Source of the DNA: Puccinia triticina
Taxonomy: Eukaryota > Basidiomycota > Pucciniomycetes > Pucciniales > Pucciniaceae
Reading direction: 5' to 3'
Assembly (NCBI RefSeq): GCF_026914185.1
Contig: NC_070567.1
Location: 2,444,001 to 2,508,000, forward strand
DNA length: 64,000 nt
In this document: positions 11,230 to 23,200 of the stretch, in pieces
How the letters are laid out: each line of letters opens with the position of its first letter
Position numbering within the stretch: position 1 is the stretch's first letter
The notes under the pieces: model-generated
The model's input: only the letters and a program-made list of their open reading frames with translations
What the model was told of the DNA's origin: nothing
Databases searched by the model: none
Program-made: the position numbers and the translations under genes

Positions 11230-11570
11230 CCTCGGCCTGTTGCAAATGCAAGGGGACGGAGGGGGGCAAGTGGCAATAACAATGTGCAACCTGTGCAAAT
11301 GCAACAGGGGCGTATACTTTTTGTTAATGTGCAACCTGTGCAAATGCAACAGGGGCGGAGAGATTTTCTGTTAATGTGCTACCTGTGCAAATGCAACAGG
11401 GGCGATGAGACTTTGTGTTGCGTTTGTCTTTGCTCATGGCGTCCCCAAGACTGATCAGCCTGCGCAACTGCGACAGGGGATCATCAGGTCATCCACAGGT
11501 GTAGCTACCCATTGCAAGGGCAATGGGGGCAAGGAAAAAACAAGTTCAGCCTTTGCAATTGCGGCAGGGG
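11230..11570. repeat. Cluster of CCTGTGCAAATGCAACAGG hairpins
   Basis: About seven copies of an imperfect palindrome CCTGTGCAAATGCAACAGG, usually followed by GGCG. They lie at about 11239, 11290, 11336, 11382, 11459, 11500 and 11550. The central three sit in near-exact direct repeats of about 45-50 bp containing TTGTTAATGTGC. The outer copies vary in the core (GCAACTGCGAC, GCAATTGCGGC) and keep much of the pairing. Confidence 0.7.
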
Positions 11571-11731
11571 AACTCGGCCTGTCAACTATTCCCATCCTTG
11601 CGAATGGCACTCTTTAAGTATCAGTTACAATGCACCCTTTGTGTTTCACTGAGCCCGTGCATTTGCTTATCCTGGAGGATGTGTGATGTCTTTGATCTTT
11701 CTGGGGTGATCATGGTTGTATCACGCCGCCC

Positions 11732-12211
11732 CTACTTCCTTCTTTCCAATTGTGTCTTGCGTACTGGACAGTTCATGTAACAAGGAAGACCGCAACCTGA
11801 CAAGTGGAAGATGGCATCCTCAGAATTCAGCTCAGGTAAATTTGTTCTTTGTCGTGCATTAACCAAATCGGAATCTTGAATGTCACTTATTCGAGCCCGA
11901 TTGGTCTCTTTGGACGTGACATGGCGAAGATACTCAAAACTCAAAGACTGTTTCCCGCTTTGCCAAACCCTCAGATTCCTGCAATCAAGTTCACCGGTGT
12001 TGCCACCGCAAAGAGGTCCATACTGCCCCACCAACTCAACAGACCAACGGATGATTTCTTGAAGATGCTCGGAAGGTATTTGCCACCCGCTTAAGCGTTG
12101 CATAATCTTGGACCCTTCCGTTTCGTACTTTTTGAATCTTCTGTCTAATTTATTTTTGCCAAACCACCGCCCCTCACTCACCGAATGATCTTGAACCGTT
12201 GGCTGTAGCAT
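11732..12211 (-). CDS. Unrecognised 159-codon ORF
   Basis: Open frame reading away from the CACTA element, rich in charged residues in its first half (RWFGKNKLDRRFKKYETEG) and with scattered Cys toward the end. No family was recognised. It lies immediately beside the X repeats and has no visible promoter or intron pair. It may be a chance or remnant ORF of a neighbouring transposon. Confidence 0.2.
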   Translation of the reverse strand: MLQPTVQDHSVSEGRWFGKNKLDRRFKKYETEGSKIMQRLSGWQIPSEHLQEIIRWSVELVGQYGPLCGGNTGELDCRNLRVWQSGKQSLSFEYLRHVTSKETNRARISDIQDSDLVNARQRTNLPELNSEDAIFHLSGCGLPCYMNCPVRKTQLERRK

Positions 12212-12498
12212 TGCGGTTCGAAGGCTTTTTGTTTTACAGTCGCACTTGACCAGAGACCCACAAAACTCAGGTCTTGCTTGAGAGTCAACCCGTGCTCCTT
12301 TCCAACAGGACCCTGTTGGCGGATTTGAGAGGTGCTTATGATTGTATTAACTTTGTGCGTAAATTTTGGATCTATCGTTGATTTTTCTGCTTCTAAATCG
12401 CGGCCCCTCACTCCTTTCACCCCCTCTCTTCAATTTTTCTGCTTCTAAATCACGGCCCCTCACTCCTTTCACCCCCTCAAACCGTTTCCTGTAGCATT
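12190..12498 (+). repeat. Repeat X, left copies (interrupted by CACTA element)
   Basis: A tandem unit of about 210-290 bp containing CTTGAACCGTT..CTGTAGCAT, then a tract ending ACAGT..ACTT, then TTTCCAACAGGACCCTG, TTGTATTAACTTTG and TTTCTGCTTCTAAATC.CGGCCCCTCAC. One full copy starts at about 12197 with an internal partial duplication of the last motif. A second begins at about 12478 and is cut at 12498 by the CACTA terminus; it continues at 40243. Function unknown; it could be an LTR or a satellite. Confidence 0.75.
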
Positions 12499-13080
12499 CA
12501 CTACCAAGATGGATGAATTTGCGATGTTGTATATTGATCAATATAGCCTATATTGATCAATATAGCGTATATTGATCAATTTATATTGATAATTTTTTTT
12601 TTTATTCCTCTTGATACCTTTGTCTATGTTCCTTGTCTCCTTAATACTCTTCTATAATCTCTCTCCTTCACCCTGTTTTTGCTTCAAGCCACAGGAATCT
12701 TTTTTTTTTTTTGCCTGATAACATTCATAAATTTCTACAAACACCATTAAATTCTTCATGAAAAAAAGACATTGCAAGTTTTAGGATTAATCCAGGGTGG
12801 CTGAGGGGTCTCAATTTTTTTTTCTTTTTTTTTTACTTCAACAATTGATGTTATCAGAAGTCTCCAAATCTACTTTTTTTTAAAAAAGGAAAAGCATTGA
12901 CCCCTGACCTCTCTCATGATACCATCCTGCATACATTATTAATTTGATTGGTTTAACTTCCTGAAGATATTGCACATCATACTTGAAGTGCTACATGCAT
13001 AGAAGGCCTTTTTGAAATTAGTTTACCATGGCTTAGCATATTTGTGTCAGGTTCTTTTTTTTATCTACTTTTTGTCAACC
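12499..13080 (+). repeat. Left terminal inverted repeat, distal AT-rich part
   Basis: Begins CACTACCAAG. At 12530-12590 there are three to four copies of TATATTGATCAATATA separated by GC or GCG. AT-rich sequence follows with TTCTATAATCTCTC, GCTTCAAGCCACAGGAATC, CATGAAAAAAAGACATTGC and AATCCAGGGTGGCTGAGG. The reverse complement of all of this is found at 34030-34443 and 40014-40242, the latter two being separated by the YR retrotransposon. Confidence 0.85.
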
Positions 13081-14705
13081 ACAGATCAATGAGGAATATT
13101 TCCACATGAAATTTCATCAGAAAATTTTTCTGCATAGAAAACCCAGAAATATTGTGTTTTGGGTCACATCCATTATGCAGCAGCTACAATCTAATCAGTT
13201 GCCAAATATCACTACTGTGGTAGTTTCTTGGTGTTTCTGCCAGTATATCTCATCCCAGCGTGGGAATTCTTCCAAGATATTGTTACAAAACTGTTGAAAA
13301 GTGCCCAAAGTTTCATTATGTACCTTTACTGACCTCAAAACACCTAAACATAGCAGCTACAGTCTGATCAGTTTCCAAATATCACTACTTTGGTAGGTTC
13401 TTAGTGTGTCTGCCACTACATCTCATCCCAGCGTGGGAATTCTTCTGCAATATCATTGTTACCAAAATTTTGTCAAGCCGCCAAAGTTTCATTATGTACC
13501 TTTACTGACCACAAAACCCCCAAATGTAGCAGCTACAGTCTGACCGGTTTCGAAATACACTACTTTGGTAGTTTCTTGGTGTCTCTGCCACTACATCTCA
13601 TCCCAGCCTGGGAATCCTTCTGCCAAATGGTTACCAAAATGTTTACAGGCCCCAAAAGTTTCATTATGTACCTTTACTGACCACAAAGCCTCCAAATGTA
13701 GCAGCTACAGTCTGATCAGTTCCCAAATATCACTACTTTGGTAGTTTCTTGGTGTTTCTGCCATTATATCTCATCTCAGCGTGGAAATTCTTCTGCCATA
13801 TGGTTACCAAAATGTTTGGAGGCCCCCAAAAATTCATTATGTACCTTTAATCACCACAAAAACCACAAATTCAGAAGCTACAGTCTGATCAGTTCTCAAA
13901 TGTCACTACTTTGGTAGTTTCTTGGTGTTTCTGCCACTATATCTCATCCCAGCGTGGGAATCCTTCTGCCATATGGTTACAAAAATGTTTCGAGGCCCCC
14001 AAAGATTCATTACGTACCTTTAATCACCACAAAACCCCCAAATGCAGAAGCTACAATCTGATCAGTTCCCAAAAATCACTACTTTGGTAGTTTCTTGGTG
14101 TTTCTGCCACTATATCTCATCCCAGCGTGGGAATCCTTCTGCAATATGGTTACCAAAATGTTGAAAAGGCCCCAAAGTTTCATTATGTACATTTATTGAC
14201 CAGAAAACCCCCAAATGTAGCAGCTACAGTCTGATCAGTTCTCAAATATCACTACTTTGGTGGTTTCTTGGTGTTTCTGCCACTATATCTCATCCCAGCG
14301 TGGGAATCCTTCTGCCATATGGTTACCAAAATGTTTGGAGGCCCCCAAAGATTTGTTATGTACCTTTCATCACCACAAAACCCCCAAATGCAGAAGCTAC
14401 AGTCTGATCAGTTCCCAAAAATCACTACTTTGGTAGTTTCTTGGTGTTTCTGCCACTATCTCTCATCCCAGCGTGGGAATCCTTCTGCCATATGGTTATC
14501 AAGATTTCTAGAGGCCCCCAAATATTCATTATGTACCTTTAATGACCACAAAACCCCCAAATGTAGAAGCTACAGTCTGATCTGTTCCCAAATATCACTA
14601 CTTTGGTGGTTTCTTGGTGTTTCTGCCACTATACCTCATCCCAGTGTTGGAATTCTTCCGCCATATGGTTACCAAAATGTCTAGAGGCCCCCACAGCTTC
14701 ATTCA
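13080..14705 (+). repeat. Tandem array of about 172-bp units, left arm
   Basis: About nine units. Each contains CACTACTTTGGTAGTTTC, TTGGTGTTTCTGCCACTA, CTCATCCCAGCGTGGGAAT, CCATATGGTTACCAAAATG and TTCATTATGTACCTTTA. Divergence between units is moderate. The first, most divergent unit (13100-13290) pairs with the last inverted unit on the right (33890-34040), so the outermost units are ancestral TIR and the interior copies expanded. ORFs in it (for example at 14268-14684) are repeat by-products. Confidence 0.85.
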
Positions 14706-15205
14706 CTGCCAACATGATTGTATTGGATGGCTCCATCCGTGCTTACGTTGGATGTTTTGAACCAATGCTACATCGGTGCAAGCGTCCGATGTAACTGTCT
14801 TGCAATGTTACATTGGCGATGGCAGATATTACATCGGTGTGGTCCGATTTGAAAAGGCCCTCTGGCAATCTAACATCACCGGGAGGCAACCCTCAGCCGA
14901 TGCTGTGTTGACCAGGCTGTAAACCGGCGCAAAGGCCCCCCGGCTCAACATGGGCCAATGCAATGTTGTGTTGGCCATCAGCAACGCAATGGTCAACTAA
15001 AAACCGCCTTGGCCGCTTTAGGATCGGTGTGTGCACTATTTCAACGGTGTTGCACGACTCAACCTCGCATCTGGTCAACACAATATCCCTTTTGCTCAAT
15101 GCAAACTTGGTCTTGGTTGATATAACCACGCTTTATGTCGACGCAATCTTGGTCTGGTAGATGCAGCCTCGCTCACGGGAACCGATGGAATCCCAAGATA
15201 AAAGT
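14705..15205 (+). repeat. Inverted single-copy block, left copy
   Basis: Runs from ACTGCCAACATGATTGTATT to GATGCAGCCTCGCTCACGGG..CCCAAGATAA. Its inverted counterpart is at 28990-29475 with a few percent divergence. Similarity stops abruptly just after CCCAAGATAA, which sets the inner limit of the inverted arms. The block is rich in GATGTAAC/GTTACATC-type motifs that form small imperfect hairpins. No protein was recognised. Confidence 0.75.
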
Positions 15206-17240
15206 CACATTGAGGCGGCAGCTGAATTTTTTTTCATTGGTGCCAGATCTTGCTCAGAATCGTCAACTTCAACGTCGGGCTGTTCAACCCCCTCCAACCC
15301 TTACCGGCATGACCTCTCGTATGTTGAAGCTCAAGTACAACAATCAGGACACAGATGTCTCAAGACACCCTGCTTACATGGGCTGATTTCTCTTTTGGTG
15401 TTGACTCCGACCCGACCGGCTTGTTTCATGTCAGCCTACGTGATGCCAAGGATATTATCCTTCTAGCTACACGTGGTGCAAAGCAAAAGATTAGAGTTAC
15501 AAAACTCTAAGACAAGGTTATAAGGGTTAATTCCAACGTAATTGTTGGGAATTATGGCGTAAGAATAAGGCAATTTGGGCCAATTTGGGCCAATTTGACG
15601 TGATAAAATGAATATATTTAATTTTTAAGAGGGGCCTGATAGATCAGGGGTGTTTAATCCCTCTAGAATGAAGAACTGGGGCCTGTAAACAGGGGTGTTT
15701 CAAATCGCAGAAAGAAATGGCGGAGAATCTCAAGAGAAGGGGCTTAAACTTACTAGTATAAGACCCTAGAGTCACTTGAGGTTCTTCAGGCGTAAAGTTG
15801 GGCAGTTGGAGGCGCTCAGAAGTGGTAATCTTGAGGGCAGGGTGATTACTGGACAGCTTCAGGGCGGAAATTAGGGCTAAAAATCACGAAAGTAGGTATT
15901 TTACCTGGCAAATCACAGGCTAATGAGGCTGTTGAAGGCGGGTAAAATTCTAATATGTAATGTAAAGCTGGGGAATCTCCTTTTGGGCGGAGAAAGGGCC
16001 CTTTTTATAGCCTAGGCAGGCCTCCAGGGGCGCCCAGGGGACATGGGGACACTTGTGGGCGCATTCTGAGGCAATTTGGTTGCGCTAGAAGGCGCTGTGG
16101 GTCGTGGAACCTTGGGGCTTGGATACAAGGGTTGCCAAGGACCATTTACAGAGGTTCTGCGTGATTTTACACATGCCTTACACGTCATGGGGGCTGGTTT
16201 GGGGGTTCTGTGACGCTCATTTCCGTGGAAATGTGCCACAGAAGGTACTAGAACTGGCTTCTGTGTACTTGTACACGTGTCAGCAGTGCTTTATACATGT
16301 TCTCGAGGCGCTCATTGATTGCTCCAGTTCATTTTATCCCTTCTACACATTTACTACAGTTGTAATTTACGTGTAGTGAGGCTTGGGAGAAGCTGGGGCG
16401 CTTTCTAGTGTCTCCTGTGCACGCTGCAAGAGTTCTTTTCCATCTAGAATGTTTTATATTGAATGACGTGGTAATTACATCTTGTTTGGTGATTAATTAC
16501 ATGTGTACAAGCCCTATAACACATGTAATATTGTTATTGGGGCGTATTCTAGCCCATTCTTACTTATTGATAGCCTGAGTGCTTTGGTTGCGGGCTAGTT
16601 TATGCATTATGCATATATGTACACTATGGGCGCGGGCTTGAGCTCTAGGCAACAGAACACGCGGGCTTGGGTGCGCCACGCAACAAATAAAGCTATCTTT
16701 TGAACTGTACACAACACCTCAGTTACGTCACTGGAAATGGTTGTAAATATATGTACTTATATATATATGTGCATACAAGTGCATTCACGTGGGGCGTGAT
16801 GCACTTGTTTAAACTTTGAAGTTAGTTTACACAAGGAAGGGATAATAATTAAGGGTATGTGTAAGTGAGGTACCCTGGGTTATTTTACCCGTAGAATAAG
16901 AATCTTCTATAATATTTCACATATTAATTACAGAAAGCTGAGTAATTAATTATTTATATATGTATTTAATGTTTTTTGCATAGTTTTACATATGTAAGAG
17001 TAATAATGTCTCTTTCATATGTAACACTACTTTTTATGGTTTTGTTTGTATTATTTCTATGTCACGGTGGCTCTGCCATAGTAGCCAGCTGACATTTCAT
17101 TTCTCAAATTCTATTCTTATATCACCCGAAACAGCATTCTTAGGGGCTTTTAAGCCGTCAATATAGCACATTGCATCTGCCTCACACGACTTATTCCAGT
17201 CATTCATTTGCCAGGCCAACACATCCTGCTCGACTACCAC
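15206..17240. other. Left inner spacer, no gene recognised
   Basis: About 2 kb lying inside the inverted arms but with no inverted counterpart on the right. It is AT-rich toward the satellite. A stretch from TGTTGGGAATTATGG (about 15543) to GTACACAACA (about 16714) has an LTR-like TGTTG/CAACA end pair and an AATAAAG near its end. The flanking pentamers (GTAAT and CCTCA) do not match, so an LTR call is weak. Short ORFs at 15161-15466 and 16104-16376 have no recognisable domain. Confidence 0.4.
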
Positions 17241-17244
17241 ACGG

Positions 17245-20200
17245 AGGCACTATTCAGAGTGCCAGGCCACTATTCACAGTGCCAGAGGCACTATTCAGAG
17301 TGCCAGGGCACTATTCACAGTGCCAGAGGCACCATTCAGAGTGCCAGGGCACTATTCACAGTGCCGGAGGCACTATTCAGAGTGCCAGGGCACTATTCAC
17401 AGTGCCGTAGGCACTATTCACAGTGCCAGGGCACTATTCACAGTGCCGTAGGCACTATTCACAGTGCCAGGGCACTATTCACAGTGCCGTAGGCACTATT
17501 CACAGTGCCGTAGGCACTATTCACAGTGCCAGGGCACTATTCACAGTGCCGTAGGCACTATTCACAGTGCCAGGGCACTATTCACAGTGCCGTAGGCACT
17601 ATTCACAGTGCCAGGGCACTATTCACAGTGCCGTAGGCACTATTCACAGTGCCTTAGGCACTATTCACAGTGCCAGGGCACTATTCACAGTGCCGTAGGC
17701 ACTATTCACAGTGCCAGGGCACTATTCACAGTGCCGTAGGCACTATTCAAAGTGCCAGGGCACTATTCAAAGTGCCAGAGGCACTATTCAGAGTGCCAGG
17801 GCACTATTCACAATGCCAGAGGCACTATTCAGAGTGCCAGGGCACTATTCACAGTGCCGTAGGCACTGTTCACAGTGCCAGGGCACTATTCAGAGTGCCA
17901 GGGCACTATTCACAGTGCCGTAGGCACTATTCACAGTGCCGTAGGCACTGTTCACAGTGCCAGGGCACTATTCAGAGTGCCAGGGCACTATTCACAGTGC
18001 CGTAGGCACTATTCACAGTGCCGTAGGCACTATTCACAGTGCCAGGGCACTATTCACAGTGCCGTAGGCACTATTCACAGTGCCGTAGGCACTATTCACA
18101 GTGCCAGGGCACTATTCACAGTGCCGGAGGCACTATTCAGAGTGCCAGGGCACTATTCACGGTGCCGGAGGCACTATTCACAGTGCCGGAGGCACTATTC
18201 AGAGTGCCAGGGCACTATTCACAGTGCCAGAGGCACCATTCAGAGTGCCAGGGCACTATTCACAGTGCCAGAGGCACCATTCAAAGTGCCAGGGCACTAT
18301 TCACAGTGCCGTAGGCACTATTCAAAGTGCCAGGGCACTATTCAAAGTGCCAGAGGCACTATTCAAAGTGCCAGAGGCACTATTCAGAGTGCCAGGGCAC
18401 TATTCACAGTGCCAGAGGCACCATTCAGAATGCCAGGGTACTATTCACAGTGCCAGAGGCACTATTCAGAGTGCCAGGGCACTATTCACAGTGCCAGAGG
18501 CACTATTCAGAGTGCCAGGGCACTATTCACAGTGCCAGAGGCACTATTCAGAGTGCCAGGGCACTATTCACAGTGCCAGAGGCACTATTCAGAGTGCCAG
18601 GGCACTATTCACAGTGCCAGAGGCACTATTCAGAGTGCCAGGGCACTATTCACAGTGCCAGAGGCACTATTCAGAGTGCCAGGGCACTATTCACAGTGCC
18701 AGAGGCACTATTCAGAGTGCCAGGGCACTATTCACAGTGCCAGAGGCACTATTCAGAGTGCCAGGGCACTATTCACAGTGCCAGAGGCACTATTCAGAGT
18801 GCCAGGGCACTATTCACAGTGCCAGAGGCACTATTCAGAGTGCCAGGGCACTATTCACAGTGCCAGAGGCACTATTCAGAGTGCCAGGGCACTATTCAAA
18901 GTGCCAGAGGCACTATTCAAAGTGCCAGGGCACTATTCAAAGTGCCAGGGCACTATTCAAAGTGCCAGAGGCACTATTCAAAGTGCCAGAGGCACTATTC
19001 AGAGTGCCAGGGCACTATTCACAGTGCCAGAGGCACTATTCACAGTGCCAGGGCACTATTCACAGTGCCGTAGGCACTATTCACAGTGCCAGGGAACTAT
19101 TCACAGTGCCGTAGGCACTATTCACAGTGCCGTAGGCACTATTCACAGTGCCAGGGCACTATTCACAGTGCCGTAGGCACTATTCACAGTGCCGTAGGCA
19201 CTATTCACAGTGCCGTAGGCACTATTCACAGTGCCGTAGGCACTATTCACAGTGCCGTAGGCACTATTCACAGTGCCAGGGCACTATTCACAGTGCCGTA
19301 GGCACTATTCACAGTGCCAGGGCACTATTCACAGTGCCGTAGGCACTATTCACAGTGCCAGGGCACTATTCACAGTGCCGTAGGCACTATTCACAGTGCC
19401 TTAGGCACTATTCACAGTGCCAGGGCACTATTCACAGTGCCGGAGGCACTATTCAGAGTGCCAGGGCACTATTCACGGTGCCGGAGGCACTATTCACAGT
19501 GCCGGAGGCACTATTCAGAGTGCCAGGGCACTATTCACAGTGCCAGAGGCACCATTCAGAGTGCCAGGGCACTATTCACAGTGCCAGAGGCACCATTCAA
19601 AGTGCCAGGGCACTATTCACAGTGCCGTAGGCACTATTCAAAGTGCCAGGGCACTATTCAAAGTGCCAGAGGCACTATTCAAAGTGCCAGAGGCACTATT
19701 CAGAGTGCCAGGGCACTATTCACAGTGCCAGAGGCACCATTCAGAATGCCAGGGCACTATTCACAGTGCCAGAGGCACTATTCAGAGTGCCAGGGCACTA
19801 TTCACAGTGCCAGAGGCACTATTCAGAGTGCCAGGGCACTATTCACAGTGCCAGAGGCACTATTCAGAGTGCCAGGGCACTATTCACAGTGCCAGAGGCA
19901 CTATTCAGAGTGCCAGGGCACTATTCACAGTGCCAGAGGCACTATTCAGAGTGCCAGGGCACTATTCACAGTGCCAGAGGCACTATTCAGAGTGCCAGGG
20001 CACTATTCACAGTGCCAGAGGCACTATTCAGAGTGCCAGGGCACTATTCACAGTGCCAGAGGCACTATTCAGAGTGCCAGGGCACTATTCACAGTGCCAG
20101 AGGCACTATTCAGAGTGCCAGGGCACTATTCACAGTGCCAGAGGCACTATTCAGAGTGCCAGGGCACTATTCACAGTGCCAGAGGCACTATTCAGAGTGC

Positions 20201-23200
20201 CAGGGCACTATTCACAGTGCCAGAGGCACTATTCAGAGTGCCAGGGCACTATTCACAGTGCCAGAGGCACTATTCAGAGTGCCAGGGCACTATTCACAGT
20301 GCCAGAGGCACTATTCAGAGTGCCAGGGCACTATTCACAGTGCCAGAGGCACTATTCAGAGTGCCAGGGCACTATTCACAGTGCCAGAGGCACTATTCAG
20401 AGTGCCAGGGCACTATTCACAGTGCCAGAGGCACTATTCAGAGTGCCAGGGCACTATTCACAGTGCCAGAGGCACTATTCAGAGTGCCAGGGCACTATTC
20501 AAAGTGCCAGAGGCACTATTCAAAGTGCCAGGGCACTATTCAAAGTGCCAGGGCACTATTCAAAGTGCCAGAGGCACTATTCAAAATGCCAGAGGCACTA
20601 TTCAGAGTGCCAGGGCACTATTCACAGTGCCAGAGGCACTATTCACAGTGCCAGGGCACTATTCACAGTGCCGTAGGCACTATTCACAGTGCCAGGGAAC
20701 TATTCACAGTGCCGTAGGCACTATTCACAGTGCCGTAGGCACTATTCACAGTGCCAGGGCACTATTCACAGTGCCGTAGGCACTATTCACAGTGCCAGGG
20801 CACTATTCACAGTGCCGTAGGCACTATTCAGAGTGCCAGGGCACTATTCACAGTGCCAGAGGCACCATTCAGAATGCCAGGGCACTATTCACAGTGCCAG
20901 AGGCACTATTCAGAGTGCCAGGGCACTATTCACAGTGCCAGAGGCACTATTCAGAGTGCCAGGGCACTATTCACAGTGCCAGAGGCACTATTCAGAGTGC
21001 CAGGGCACTATTCACAGTGCCAGAGGCACTATTCAGAGTGCCAGGGCACTATTCACAGTGCCAGAGGCACTATTCAGAGTGCCAGGGCACTATTCACAGT
21101 GCCAGGGCACTATTCACAGTGCCAGAGGCACTATTCAGAGTGCCAGGGCACTATTCACAGTGCCAGAGGCACTATTCAGAGTGCCAGGGCACTATTCACA
21201 GTGCCAGAGGCACTATTCAGAGTGCCAGGGCACTATTCACAGTGCCAGAGGCACTATTCAGAGTGCCAGGGCACTATTCACAGTGCCAGAGGCACTATTC
21301 AGAGTGCCAGGGCACTATTCACAGTGCCAGAGGCACTATTCAGAGTGCCAGGGCACTATTCACAGTGCCAGAGGCACTATTCAGAGTGCCAGGGCACTAT
21401 TCACAGTGCCAGAGGCACTATTCAGAGTGCCAGGGCACTATTCACAGTGCCAGAGGCACTATTCAGAGTGCCAGGGCACTATTCACAGTGCCAGAGGCAC
21501 TATTCAGAGTGCCAGGGCACTATTCACAGTGCCAGAGGCACTATTCAGAGTGCCAGGGCACTATTCACAGTGCCAGAGGCACTATTCAGAGTGCCAGGGC
21601 ACTATTCAAAGTGCCAGAGGCACTATTCAAAGTGCCAGGGCACTATTCAAAGTGCCAGGGCACTATTCAAAGTGCCAGAGGCACTATTCAAAGTGCCAGA
21701 GGCACTATTCAGAGTGCCAGGGCACTATTCACAGTGCCAGAGGCACTATTCACAGTGCCAGGGCACTATTCACAGTGCCGTAGGCACTATTCACAGTGCC
21801 AGGGAACTATTCACAGTGCCGTAGGCACTATTCACAGTGCCGTAGGCACTATTCACAGTGCCAGGGCACTATTCACAGTGCCGTAGGCACTATTCACAGT
21901 GCCAGGGCACTATTCACAGTGCCGTAGGCACTATTCACAGTGCCGTAGGCACTATTCACAGTGCCAGGGCACTATTCACAGTGCCGTAGGCACTATTCAA
22001 AGTGCCAGGGCACTATTCAAAGTGCCAGAGGCACTATTCAAAGTGCCAGAGGCACTATTCAGAGTGCCAGGGCACTATTCACAGTGCCAGAGGCACCATT
22101 CAGAATGCCAGGGCACTATTCACAGTGCCAGAGGCACTATTCAGAGTGCCAGGGCACTATTCACAGTGCCAGAGGCACTATTCAGAGTGCCAGGGCACTA
22201 TTCACAGTGCCAGAGGCACTATTCAGAGTGCCAGGGCACTATTCACAGTGCCAGAGGCACTATTCAGAGTGCCAGGGCACTATTCACAGTGCCAGAGGCA
22301 CTATTCAGAGTGCCAGGGCACTATTCACAGTGCCAGGGCACTATTCACAGTGCCAGAGGCACTATTCAGAGTGCCAGGGCACTATTCACAGTGCCAGAGG
22401 CACTATTCAGAGTGCCAGGGCACTATTCACAGTGCCAGAGGCACTATTCAGAGTGCCAGGGCACTATTCACAGTGCCAGAGGCACTATTCAATGTGCCAG
22501 GGCACTATTCAAAGTGCCAGAGGCACTATTCAAAGTGCCAGGGCACTATTCAAAGTGCCAGGGCACTATTCAAAGTGCCAGAGGCACTATTCAAAGTGCC
22601 AGAGGCACTATTCAGAGTGCCAGGGCACTATTCACAGTGCCAGAGGCACTATTCACAGTGCCAGGGCACTATTCACAGTGCCGTAGGCACTATTCACAGT
22701 GCCAGGGAACTATTCACAGTGCCGTAGGCACTATTCACAGTGCCGTAGGCACTATTCACAGTGCCAGGGCACTATTCACAGTGCCGTAGGCACTATTCAC
22801 AGTGCCAGGGCACTATTCACAGTTCCGTAGGCACTATTCACAGTGCCAGGGCACTATTCACAGTGCCGTAGGCACTATTCACAGTGCCGTAGGCACTATT
22901 CACAGTGCCAGGGCACTATTCACAGTGCCGTAGGCACTATTCACAGTGCCGTAGGCACTATTCACAGTGCCGTAGGCACTATTCACAGTGCCGTAGGCAC
23001 TATTCACAGTGCCGTAGGCACTATTCACAGTGCCGTAGGCACTATTCACAGTGCCGTAGGCACTATTCACAGTGCCGTAGGCACTATTCACATGGCTGTA
23101 GGCACTATTCACAGTGCCGTAGGCACTATTCACAGTGCCGTAGGCACTATTCACAGTGCCAGGGCACTATTCACAGTGCCTACGGCACTATTCACAGTGC

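Noticed and set aside
13106..15000. ORFs in the 172-bp array (for example 14268-14684)
   Set aside because: They repeat with the array unit, are not conserved between arms, and contain no known domain.
15543..16714. Solo LTR from TGTTGGG to CAACA in the left spacer
   Set aside because: The end pair and AATAAAG look right, but flanking pentamers (GTAAT, CCTCA) do not match and no second copy exists in the window.
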